From NCBI GenBank assembly GCA_029260195.1, contig JAJDDS010000534.1, positions 1 to 11,151 on the forward strand: DNA of 11,151 bases. The letters are read 5' to 3'. Position 1 is the first letter of the stretch. Every line of letters begins with the position of its first letter. This document shows, piece after piece, positions 1 to 6,481 of this stretch. The DNA is from Phycisphaerae bacterium (GTDB taxonomy: Bacteria > Planctomycetota > Phycisphaerae > UBA1845). Position numbers and translations under genes: made by a program. Below the pieces are notes generated by a model. It was not told the origin of the DNA and made no database searches. It saw only the letters and a program-made list of their open reading frames with translations.

Positions 1-635
1 GCGCTGCTCGCCGCGCTCCGATACACGCGCGGAAGGTGGCTAACGACGCGTATCTAAATCCGGTCGGTCCGCTTCCGGCACCATCGCGCCGGAGTTGGTC
101 GGAACAGGGTGATCTTCGCCGGCGGCAGCGTTATCGACCCCGGGAGTCAGCCGATCCAAACGATGCGGGGTCTCGTTTCGGCCTCGACGCTTGCCCCGTC
201 GGTACGCGAATCGTACGTTTCACCGCACCGTGCGAATGCTCGCCGTCGCTCGGTGTGGACATGACGTGATGACCTGAAAGCTTGGCTGCGCCGAACGCGG
301 CGGTCTTGACCTGACCCGGTCGACTTGCGCGCCGCTGCCGCCGCTGCGATGGGGGGCGACGTCCTGACTATCCTCACCTGCACAACAGATTGCCGGACAC
401 TGATCAACCGCTGGCTTCGCCGCTCGCGAGAGGTCCTGCGTACGGGGGTGTTGACGTTGCGTCAGTCCGCGCGCGCCGTCGTTTCGCCCGGCACTGTACC
501 TGGGCGCGCGGTGTTCGTACTTCCCGAGTGCCGTCGCGCGCGACCTGATCCGTTCGATCCCCTCGTGATCATCCATACGAGTTTCGGTCCGGCCGCGCGG
601 CGCCGGTGAGTGGCAACCCCCGCACCCAGCAAGCC
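1..635. other. Long stretch without a supported gene
   Basis: I see no convincing gene here. Open frames at 36-269 (+), 325-609 (+), 147-407 (-) and 220-873 (-) give low-complexity, Arg/Pro/Ala-rich translations with no recognisable domain, and none has a well-spaced ribosome binding site. The region is very GC-rich with several short GC palindromes, such as CCGGC at 589-593 facing GCCGG at 602-606, which are expected by chance at this composition. It may hold the promoter of the gene at 650 or the tail of an upstream unit, but no clear -35/-10 pair is visible. Confidence 0.5.
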
Positions 636-643
636 AGGAGGTG
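636..643 (+). promoter_or_regulatory. Strong Shine-Dalgarno that decides the start at 650
   Basis: AGGAGGTG is almost a full complement of the 16S rRNA 3' end. It lies 6 bases before a TTG at 650. The in-frame GTG at 641 is part of this ribosome site and so is badly placed to be the start. Confidence 0.6.
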
Positions 644-649
644 TCCGAT

Positions 650-1615
650 TTGTTAAGCCTCAACTCAACTACGACGGTTGAATGCAGCCCGCGTGTCCGC
701 GCCTTGACGACCGTTGCGGTCGCGGGGTTGTCGATCCTCGCCGGGCAGCGGTTCATTGGCCGTGCCCACGCCGAGGAGCCGCCACGCATTCGCATCGCCC
801 GCCAGCAGAAACCTCCAAGCGGGATACGCTCCCGCTCCCAACCCGCATACGTCCGCGCCGTTCCCAACGCCAACCTCGGGTCCGGACGACGCGGTGTCGA
901 TCACACAACAGTCCGCACCGTGGCAGCAGCCGCGATGCGACAGAACGACCCCGGCGCGCTGCTACGTGTGGCCGCCGAGCAGTACGAACAGAACATCCGT
1001 TCTTACAGCTGCACGTTTTGGCGGCAGGAACGTGTGCGCGGCGAACTCACGAAACAACAGGGCATCGAAGTCCTGTACCGCGAGGCGCCCCGGACTATTC
1101 TGATGAACTGGATCGTCAACCCCGTCCAGGTCAAGCGTTGCCTCTATGTCGCCGGACACAACCGAAACAAGCGGGGCGAGGAATGCGCGCTGGTCGAGCC
1201 AGCCGGCTCGCTCGTCCGCCTGATCGCCAGCAAAGTTTCCATCCCCATCCACGGCACCCGTGCCCGAGAATCGAGTCGCCATGCGATCGACGAGTTCGGT
1301 TTCCGCGCCACCATCGAGCGTGTCCTCACCGTGAATCAACGCGCTGAGCGGCGTGGCGACCTCGATTTCAGAATCATTGGAACCGACGAAATCGACGGAC
1401 GGGCCACCACCGTCCTTGAGCGACGCCTCCCCTACGCCGGCGCCGGGGGGGATTATCCGGACGCTCGCCTGATCGTACACATCGACACCGAGTGGCTTCT
1501 GCCGGTCGCGGTCCGATCCTACGCCGACGCCAACGGCGAGCAACTGCTCGCCAGCTACACCATGACCGATGTCCGCCTGAACGCGGAATTCGATGACGGA
1601 TTGCTTGAGTTCTAG
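650..1615 (+). CDS. Exported DUF1571-like protein
   Basis: This gene encodes a 321-residue protein with an N-terminal hydrophobic stretch at about residues 17-31. It is followed by a possible signal peptidase site after Ala-His-Ala (residues 39-41), so it probably acts outside the cytoplasmic membrane. Residues 42-100 are basic, Pro/Arg-rich and look like a linker. The core from about residue 100 has the pattern I associate with the planctomycete DUF1571 family: YSCTFWRQERVRGEL (119-132 region), a P-x-x-I-L-M-N-W strand, LYVAGHNRN, and a late IDTEWLLPVAVRSYADANG strand. Such proteins are thought to resemble the LolA/LolB lipid-carrier fold, but their role is unknown. TTG at 650 is preferred over GTG at 641 because of Shine-Dalgarno spacing; choosing 641 would add only three residues. 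The gene ends 89 bases before a large lipoprotein gene on the same strand, possibly in one operon. Confidence 0.68.
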   Translation: MLSLNSTTTVECSPRVRALTTVAVAGLSILAGQRFIGRAHAEEPPRIRIARQQKPPSGIRSRSQPAYVRAVPNANLGSGRRGVDHTTVRTVAAAAMRQNDPGALLRVAAEQYEQNIRSYSCTFWRQERVRGELTKQQGIEVLYREAPRTILMNWIVNPVQVKRCLYVAGHNRNKRGEECALVEPAGSLVRLIASKVSIPIHGTRARESSRHAIDEFGFRATIERVLTVNQRAERRGDLDFRIIGTDEIDGRATTVLERRLPYAGAGGDYPDARLIVHIDTEWLLPVAVRSYADANGEQLLASYTMTDVRLNAEFDDGLLEF

Positions 1616-1690
1616 TCCGAATTTGCCGATCCCCAACCACGGCTGATGCCACGGTCTAATGGAATCACAGGATACCCCGTTATCGTACCA

Positions 1691-1696
1691 GAGGAG
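1691..1696 (+). promoter_or_regulatory. Ribosome binding site for the lipoprotein at 1705
   Basis: GAGGAG sits 8 bases before ATG 1705. The in-frame GTG at 1696 overlaps this site and would give the extra residues MPT, so ATG 1705 is the better start. The 89-base gap between 1615 and 1705 shows nothing else that I can support. Confidence 0.6.
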
Positions 1697-1704
1697 TGCC
1701 AACG

Positions 1705-3183
1705 ATGAAGGTCAGATTGTTCTTAACTGCGTCCGCGACGACGATCCTTGCGATGGCCGGCTGCGCGTCGAGACAGGCGGAGGTGAGACCCGCAACATTG
1801 GTCTCCGTCCGGTTCGCCACGCCGCCGATCGCCGAGCGATTCGCATCCACTCTCCCCACATTCGGGGAGGCGCGAACCGTCAGCGACGACGTGGCCAGAC
1901 CCGAGGAAAACGAGTACGTCGTTGAAGCCTCGACGACTCCTCCGCCAAGCGCGTTCACGGTAGCGCTGTGGGGTGGCGAATTCGACGGCGACGACATGAC
2001 TTACTCCCAGACGCCGCTCTCCCCCGGTAACTACACCTTCGGCTACTGGGACCACGATCAGACCACGGCGATGAAGGGCTGGATCAACGTTCGGAATACC
2101 GGCACGGGACTGATGGACACGCTCCAGAGCTGGAAGGACCTCATCCCCCAGCAGAAGCAGTGGATCGCGTACAACCACGAGATCCAGGGCAAGCTCGACA
2201 CGGCCGACGCATCCGCGTTTCAGACGTTTGCCAAGCAGATCCGCGCGTTCGATCAGCTCGAACGCGACCTCGGGGAGATGATCGCCCATGAGCACATGAT
2301 GCAGGCGGAGACGCAAAAGAAACGCACCGATCTGCTCAGCGACGCGGTCGTGCTCTTCCTACCCGTCGGCGGCGATTTCTTCCATCCGACCACTCTGCCG
2401 ACGTTCGCCCCCGAGGACGTCGCGTTGGTCAAGAACGGCGAGCCGGTCACGAAGATCCTGCTCGTCGCAGATTCGCAGGACACGCAACGCAAGCTGCGCC
2501 TCGTTAATCGGGTCTGCCATGACCTCGTTGGCTGCCGCACGGTCCTCGCTGAGGAAGTCGATCGCCTCGAACAACGCAAACGTTACTACCTCACCACCGA
2601 CCACATTTACAAGCATGATCGGAAGTTCGTCGAGAACGAGTTGCGCATGCAGCAGGTGCTGTCCGCGATCGACCAGCTTAATACGCAGGTCGAGGATATG
2701 CGCGAACGCCGCTTGGCGCTCGCCTTCACCAGCGGGTTGGTCGCCCCGGACCGCCTCTTCGATCCCATCGACGAAGAGCATCGGGACCTCGCTGAGGTGC
2801 GCACCATCCTCGGGAGCAAACAGCGGCGCTTCGACCTCCTCTTCGAGGCGGCCCACGAGGACAGCCCGCGGCGCGTCGTCCTGCAGCGTGCCCGCCAGCG
2901 CGTGAGTCGCGAGATCGACAACATCAACCGTCACATGGAGATGCTCGACGACGCGCGCGTCGCCCTTGAGACCATGAAGAACAACAGCCGCATCGTCCAC
3001 CGCCAGGGTGACACGAAACTCCTGGCTGCGAGCTTCGTGCATCCCGCGATGCCGTTCCACGTGCGGGAGGCAATTGAGCGGGACGCGGTCCTAACGGTGC
3101 GTTTGGAGAAGACGATGGAGGGCTTGGTCCCCTCGAACTCGGACATCGCGCCGGCGCAGACGGCGTCCTACGTCGAACCGTAG
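1705..3183 (+). CDS. Large helical lipoprotein of unknown function
   Basis: I do not recognise a named family. The 492-residue product starts with a lipoprotein signal: basic start, hydrophobic core, then MAGC with Cys20 as the likely lipid-modified residue (Met at -3 is less common than Leu). Residues 80-135 look beta-rich, with Trp, Tyr and Gly around GYWDHDQTTAMKGW. From about residue 136 to the end the chain is mostly charged helix with coiled-coil-like spacing, for example 160-210, 255-340 and 360-425. There is a short hydrophobic break at 214-225 (VVLFLPVGGDFF). Two cysteines, Cys271 and Cys277, are spaced C-x5-C. The likely location is a membrane surface facing the periplasm. It follows the DUF1571-like gene and is closed by a terminator, so the pair may work together. 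Codon use matches its neighbours, which argues that it is a real gene. Confidence 0.8.
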   Translation: MKVRLFLTASATTILAMAGCASRQAEVRPATLVSVRFATPPIAERFASTLPTFGEARTVSDDVARPEENEYVVEASTTPPPSAFTVALWGGEFDGDDMTYSQTPLSPGNYTFGYWDHDQTTAMKGWINVRNTGTGLMDTLQSWKDLIPQQKQWIAYNHEIQGKLDTADASAFQTFAKQIRAFDQLERDLGEMIAHEHMMQAETQKKRTDLLSDAVVLFLPVGGDFFHPTTLPTFAPEDVALVKNGEPVTKILLVADSQDTQRKLRLVNRVCHDLVGCRTVLAEEVDRLEQRKRYYLTTDHIYKHDRKFVENELRMQQVLSAIDQLNTQVEDMRERRLALAFTSGLVAPDRLFDPIDEEHRDLAEVRTILGSKQRRFDLLFEAAHEDSPRRVVLQRARQRVSREIDNINRHMEMLDDARVALETMKNNSRIVHRQGDTKLLAASFVHPAMPFHVREAIERDAVLTVRLEKTMEGLVPSNSDIAPAQTASYVEP

Positions 3184-3240
3184 GCGTTGTAAATCGACGC
3201 GGCGCGCCGAACAGCGACGTGACCGCCAGTACGAACTGCA

Positions 3241-3276
3241 AGGCCTCCGCGAACCGGACGGTTCGCGGGGGCCTTT
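3241..3276 (+). terminator. Intrinsic-type terminator hairpin
   Basis: A 15-bp stem is visible. Bases 3241-3255 (aggcctccgcgaacc) pair with 3260-3274 (ggttcgcgggggcct) with one U-G wobble, around a 4-base loop GGAC. It is followed by a short TTTG run rather than a long U tract, so termination may be less than complete. It lies 57 bases after the lipoprotein stop and 30 bases before the next start codon. Confidence 0.75.
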
Positions 3277-3306
3277 GTCCAGACGAACCCCCACACGGAC
3301 ACAACG

Positions 3307-3795
3307 ATGCAATGCGATCACTGTGGCGCCCCGCTCGAAATCGTCCGGGGACGTGATCTCCTCCACTGCCACTATTGCGGCGCATTCCACTTCTCAAGCG
3401 ATCCCGAGTCATCAGCCGACGGCGTCACCCGCCTCGGACCGCAGAGGGATCTCGCCTGCCCCGTCTGCGATATTCACCTGGACCACGGTGCCGCCGAGGG
3501 CGCTCCCGTGCATTATTGTCAAAAGTGTCGCGGACTACTTGTCACCAACGACGACTTCGCCCACATTGTTCGCGTTCGCCGAGCGATTCAAGAAGGGCAC
3601 ACCGACGCACCCATTCCGCTCGATCCCCAGGAGTTCAAGCGATCCACCCGTTGCCCGAACTGCCAACGCACAATGGACACGCACCCCTACTACGGACCGG
3701 GCGCCGTCGTCATCGACTCGTGCAACGGCTGCCGACTCGTCTGGTTGGATCACGGCGAGATCGCAGCCATCCAATCCGCGCCGGGTCGACGATGA
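3307..3795 (+). CDS. Triple zinc-ribbon protein (zf-TFIIB type)
   Basis: The 162-residue, probably cytoplasmic protein has twelve cysteines as six C-x2-C pairs: 3/6, 21/24, 51/54, 71/74, 116/119 and 139/142. Taken in order they can form three four-cysteine zinc ribbons. The last one, CPNC...CNGCRLVWLDHGEIAAI, matches the TFIIB-type zinc-ribbon family (PF13453-like), whose usual ending is C-x-x-C-x-x-x-W-L-D-x-x-E-L. The middle pair set also has the CPVC...CQKCRG form. These domains usually bind nucleic acid or protein partners, but the partner here is unknown. ATG 3307 has no strong Shine-Dalgarno sequence. The stop overlaps the start of the next gene as ATGA, which suggests coupled translation with the pseudopilin. 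The leader after the upstream terminator is only 30 bases long. Confidence 0.82.
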   Translation: MQCDHCGAPLEIVRGRDLLHCHYCGAFHFSSDPESSADGVTRLGPQRDLACPVCDIHLDHGAAEGAPVHYCQKCRGLLVTNDDFAHIVRVRRAIQEGHTDAPIPLDPQEFKRSTRCPNCQRTMDTHPYYGPGAVVIDSCNGCRLVWLDHGEIAAIQSAPGRR

Positions 3796-4706
3796 CGCGG
3801 CGCACCGCCTTCACGCTGATCGAACTCGTTGTCGTCATCGCGATCCTCGCCGGTCTCATCGCGGTCCTGGTTCCGTCTCTGACATCCGCGCGCAAACAGG
3901 CCCGCTCAGTCAAGTGTCTAAGCCAACTCCGCGTTCTCGGTCAAGGACTTGTCATGTACTCGAACGAGAACGGCGACGTCTTCGTCCCGTCGCGTATGTC
4001 CAAAGTCGACGCCTGTAACTGGTTCGCCGACATCGCCGGCGGGCGGAAGTACCGTCCGACGTTTCTGGCGAAGATGAGCAAATCCGTCGGCCTGCCCCCC
4101 TTCGACGATCCCAAGTCCCGCAAGACCGAGATTGAACTCCACGATCAGACCGGCGATCGTCAAGACTACACGGCGCCCATCTACGTCTGTCCTGCCGTCC
4201 CGAATTGGACCGACGAGCGCAATGGGAGTTACGGGTACAATTACCAGTTCCTCGGCAACTCCCGACTGTCGGATTCCGAGGATATCCACTCGTTCAAGAA
4301 TTGGCCGATCGTCACGACTCGCATCAAAGCACCCGCAGCCACAGTCGCGGTGGCTGACTGCATGGGGACCGCCGCGTCATTTCCTCCGCGCGAGCGGGCA
4401 GAGTATGACAACAACTCCCGCGATGACGATCGTCTCGGGAACGAGGGCTTCAATCTCGACCCCCCGAGCGTCGACCCCGGCGACGGCGAGATGGCCGGCT
4501 TTGAAGACCAACTCCGGACCGCGGCTGACCCGCGACACTCGAAGCGCGCCAACCTCCTTTGGGTTGACACCCACGCTGACTCCCAGTCCGTCGAATCACT
4601 GGGCGACCGATCCAATCCCGACGGCTCCATCGGATTCGACGGCGACAACACCCTCTGGTCCGGCGTCCGCCGCGACGTCGCCTGGATGCCCGAAATCACA
4701 CCGTGA
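3792..4706 (+). CDS. Type II secretion-like pseudopilin (prepilin N-terminal methylation protein)
   Basis: The 304-residue protein begins MTRRTAFTLIELVVVIAILA, a type IV prepilin/type II pseudopilin leader. Prepilin peptidase would cut after Ala6 (Gly is more usual), leaving Phe7 at +1 and Glu11 at +5. Residues 9-29 form the hydrophobic helix. Then comes the common ARKQARSVKCLSQLRVLGQG amphipathic segment and a globular domain with YVCPAVP (131-137) and SYGYN (146-150), both frequent in planctomycete pseudopilins. Near the end RHSKRANLLWVDTH (248-261) resembles the H-X9-DG motif of this group, with DT in place of DG. The frame stays open upstream to 3375, but that part overlaps the zinc-ribbon gene. 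ATG 3792 is chosen because it gives the leader at residue 1 and an ATGA overlap. Such proteins are numerous in Planctomycetota and mostly have no known specific role. Confidence 0.88.
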   Translation: MTRRTAFTLIELVVVIAILAGLIAVLVPSLTSARKQARSVKCLSQLRVLGQGLVMYSNENGDVFVPSRMSKVDACNWFADIAGGRKYRPTFLAKMSKSVGLPPFDDPKSRKTEIELHDQTGDRQDYTAPIYVCPAVPNWTDERNGSYGYNYQFLGNSRLSDSEDIHSFKNWPIVTTRIKAPAATVAVADCMGTAASFPPRERAEYDNNSRDDDRLGNEGFNLDPPSVDPGDGEMAGFEDQLRTAADPRHSKRANLLWVDTHADSQSVESLGDRSNPDGSIGFDGDNTLWSGVRRDVAWMPEITP

Positions 4707-4819
4707 CCCCGCAACCACCGCCCTACTCGTTCCGCCGTTCGCCCCACCCCAACACGCACCCTCCAAATTCAGCAAAAACGGTCAAGTATTCCCTCACGCG
4801 CTGGTGTATCCTTATGCTC
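4707..4819 (+). promoter_or_regulatory. Probable promoter region of the regulator-transport unit
   Basis: This gap is AT-richer than the flanking genes around 4763-4790 and contains no supported gene. A possible -10 hexamer, TATCCT at 4807-4812, would start transcription near 4819-4820, making the message almost leaderless. I see no good -35 at the right distance. The frame upstream of the AraC gene is open back to GTG 4703, which overlaps the pseudopilin stop as GTGA, but the extra residues are Pro/His-rich and do not look like protein. Confidence 0.3.
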
Positions 4820-5728
4820 ATGAAGCCCCCGATGCGAACCGAAACCCGCACCGACTACAAGCAGCGTCTGCTTTGCGTCCTAATCCACATTCAGAAGCAC
4901 CTCGGCGAAGCCCTTTCCCTGGACGACCTCGCCGCCGTCGCCCACTTCTCGCCCTATCACTTTCATCGGGTTTTCCGCGGCATGATTGGCGAGTCGGTCC
5001 AAAGCCACATCCGCAGGCTTCGGCTTGAACGCGCCGCGCACCGCCTCAAGTTCACCGACCAGGCTGTCACCCGCATCGCCTTCGACGCGGGGTACGAAGC
5101 GCACGAAGCCTTCACCCGCGCGTTCCGATCGATGTTCAGCCAGCCGCCGTCCGAATTCCGAAAACACCACCAATCCGTCCCGGTCGGGCAGACCCCCTCG
5201 GGCGTCCACTTTTCGCCCGACGGAACCGTGTCGGATTTCAGCCCGGTCACTCCGAATCCGCCCGTCGACGTCGAGGTCAAGACCGTCGACCCCATGCACG
5301 TCGTGTTCGCTCGGCACACCGGCGCCTACGACCAAGTCGGCGCGACGTGGAGTAAGCTGTTCGCATGGGCTGGACCGCGCGGGCTCGTCGGCCCGAACGT
5401 GATCACGTTTGCCGTCGTCCACGACGACCCCGCCGTCACGCCGCCCGGCCGCCTACGCTACGACGCTTGTCTCGTCGTCGGCGCGCAAGCGCAGCCCGAC
5501 GGCGACATCGGTGTGCAGACGGTAAGTGGCGGAACATACGCCGTCACTCGCCATCTCGGTCCCTATGCGAATCTCGGCGACACCTACGCAAAACTCTGCG
5601 GGGCGTGGCTTCCCACAAGCAAGCACGAGCTACGCTCCGCGCCCGCGCTCGAATTCTACCGCAACGCGCCCATGAATACGCCACCGGAGCAACTCATTAC
5701 CGACATTTACATGCCACTGGAGAACTGA
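4820..5728 (+). CDS. AraC-family regulator with GyrI-like ligand domain
   Basis: The 302-residue cytoplasmic transcription regulator has an N-terminal AraC/XylS DNA-binding domain (about 12-116). It holds two helix-turn-helix units: LSLDDLAAVAHFSPYHFHRVF at 32-52 and AVTRIAFDAGYEAHEAFTRAF at 82-102, ending in the usual PSEFRK. Residues 117-147 form a linker. Residues 148-301 form a GyrI-like small-molecule domain (PF06445 type) with the paired signatures FARHTGAYDQ (163-172) and TRHLGPYANLGDTY (243-256). The order HTH then GyrI is that of Rob and of multidrug-response regulators. The start is uncertain: ATG 4814, 4820 and 4832 are all possible, none with a clear Shine-Dalgarno sequence, and GTG 4703 is also in frame. 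The exported GyrI-like gene follows after 2 bases. The regulator probably senses a small, perhaps amphipathic or cationic compound and may control the genes downstream. Confidence 0.9.
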   Translation: MKPPMRTETRTDYKQRLLCVLIHIQKHLGEALSLDDLAAVAHFSPYHFHRVFRGMIGESVQSHIRRLRLERAAHRLKFTDQAVTRIAFDAGYEAHEAFTRAFRSMFSQPPSEFRKHHQSVPVGQTPSGVHFSPDGTVSDFSPVTPNPPVDVEVKTVDPMHVVFARHTGAYDQVGATWSKLFAWAGPRGLVGPNVITFAVVHDDPAVTPPGRLRYDACLVVGAQAQPDGDIGVQTVSGGTYAVTRHLGPYANLGDTYAKLCGAWLPTSKHELRSAPALEFYRNAPMNTPPEQLITDIYMPLEN

Positions 5729-5730
5729 CC

Positions 5731-6465
5731 ATGACCGCTCACGCAGCGCCCTCGCGTCCAACCACTTACGTAGCCTCACTCGCGGTGATCTTCTCGTGCA
5801 TTGCGCCATCAACGCCCGCGAGCGCCCGCCCCCCGGAATCCACGAAAACTGGCACTCCAGCCGACGCCGGGCTGAACCTCTATGAGAAATACAAGGACGA
5901 ATACATCGCCACCGACAAACCAGCCATCGTCGACATCGGACCCGCCACCTATCTGACGCTCACGGGCAGAGGCGACCCCGGCGGCGATGCCTTCAAGCAG
6001 AAAATCGGCGTCCTCTACACTGTGGCATACACAATCAACATGAAATATCGATTCTCTGGAAGACCCTACACGGTCTCCGCGCTGGAAGGCCTCTGGTGGG
6101 GAGACGATGACAAACGGGATTTGTCTGATCAGCCGAAGGACACCTGGAACTGGAAGCTCCTCCTCCGCATTCCCGAATTCGTCACGGAAGAGGAGTTGGC
6201 GGACGCAGTCAAACAGTCCGCCGCACAACCCAAGAATGTCGCTGCCGAGAAAATCAAACGCGAGACGCTCACCGAAGGCCGCTGCGTCCAGATACTGCAC
6301 GTCGGGCCCTACGATGGCGAACACGAAAACATTGCCTTGATGCTCGCTTTCGCCAAGAAAAAGGGCCTAATTCCCACCGGTCGCCACCACGAGATCTACC
6401 TGTCCGACCCCAACCAGGTTGCGCCCGAGAACCTCCGCACGATCCTTCGCCAACCGGTAAAGTAG
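5731..6465 (+). CDS. Exported GyrI-like (COG4832-type) protein
   Basis: The 244-residue product has a Sec-type signal (hydrophobic 12-25) with a likely cut after Ala-Ser-Ala (30-32). A lipoprotein site at Cys23 (IFSC) is possible but has Phe at -2. The mature part from about residue 55 matches the GyrI-like family I know as COG4832: KPAIVDIGPATYLTLTGRGDP, VLYTVAYTI, EGLWWGDDD (119-127), CVQILHVGPYDGE (185-197) and HHEIYLSDPNQVAPENLRTIL (219-239). Cytoplasmic relatives bind cationic dyes or drugs, and some GyrI-like proteins are reported to hydrolyse cyclopropanoid genotoxins. No substrate can be read here. The secretion signal is unusual, since relatives I recall are cytoplasmic. GGAG at 5719-5722 gives an 8-base Shine-Dalgarno spacing to ATG 5731. 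The frame upstream of that is a shadow of the AraC gene. Confidence 0.85.
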   Translation: MTAHAAPSRPTTYVASLAVIFSCIAPSTPASARPPESTKTGTPADAGLNLYEKYKDEYIATDKPAIVDIGPATYLTLTGRGDPGGDAFKQKIGVLYTVAYTINMKYRFSGRPYTVSALEGLWWGDDDKRDLSDQPKDTWNWKLLLRIPEFVTEEELADAVKQSAAQPKNVAAEKIKRETLTEGRCVQILHVGPYDGEHENIALMLAFAKKKGLIPTGRHHEIYLSDPNQVAPENLRTILRQPVK

Positions 6466-6481
6466 ATCCAGAGATTGCGCC

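Noticed and set aside
36..269. 77-codon + strand frame starting at GTG
   Set aside because: It has a Pro/Arg-rich sequence with no family resemblance, and a purine run too close to the start to act as a good ribosome site.
467..511. Possible hairpin from CCGCGCGCGCC and GGGCGCGCGG
   Set aside because: The stem needs a bulge and a loop of over 20 bases, and such GC pairings are common by chance at this composition; there is no sign of a known RNA.
325..609. 94-codon + strand frame starting at TTG
   Set aside because: It has an Ala/Arg-rich, domain-free translation and no spaced ribosome binding site, and sits in a region with many equal-quality frames.
220..873. 217-codon - strand frame across the start of the DUF1571-like gene
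   Set aside because: It runs over the strong Shine-Dalgarno and signal peptide of the + strand gene, and its translation is rich in Arg/Gly/Ala without motifs.
962..1702. 246-codon - strand frame
   Set aside because: It is a mirror of the DUF1571-like gene, with no recognisable domain.
2359..3060. 233-codon - strand frame
   Set aside because: It is antisense to the lipoprotein gene. Its Val/Asp/Leu-rich text is a typical reverse-frame shadow.
4703..4819. N-terminal extension of the AraC regulator from GTG 4703
   Set aside because: The GTGA overlap is tempting, but the 39 extra residues are Pro/His/Ser-rich, unlike the family N-terminus, and the DNA is AT-richer as in a promoter region.
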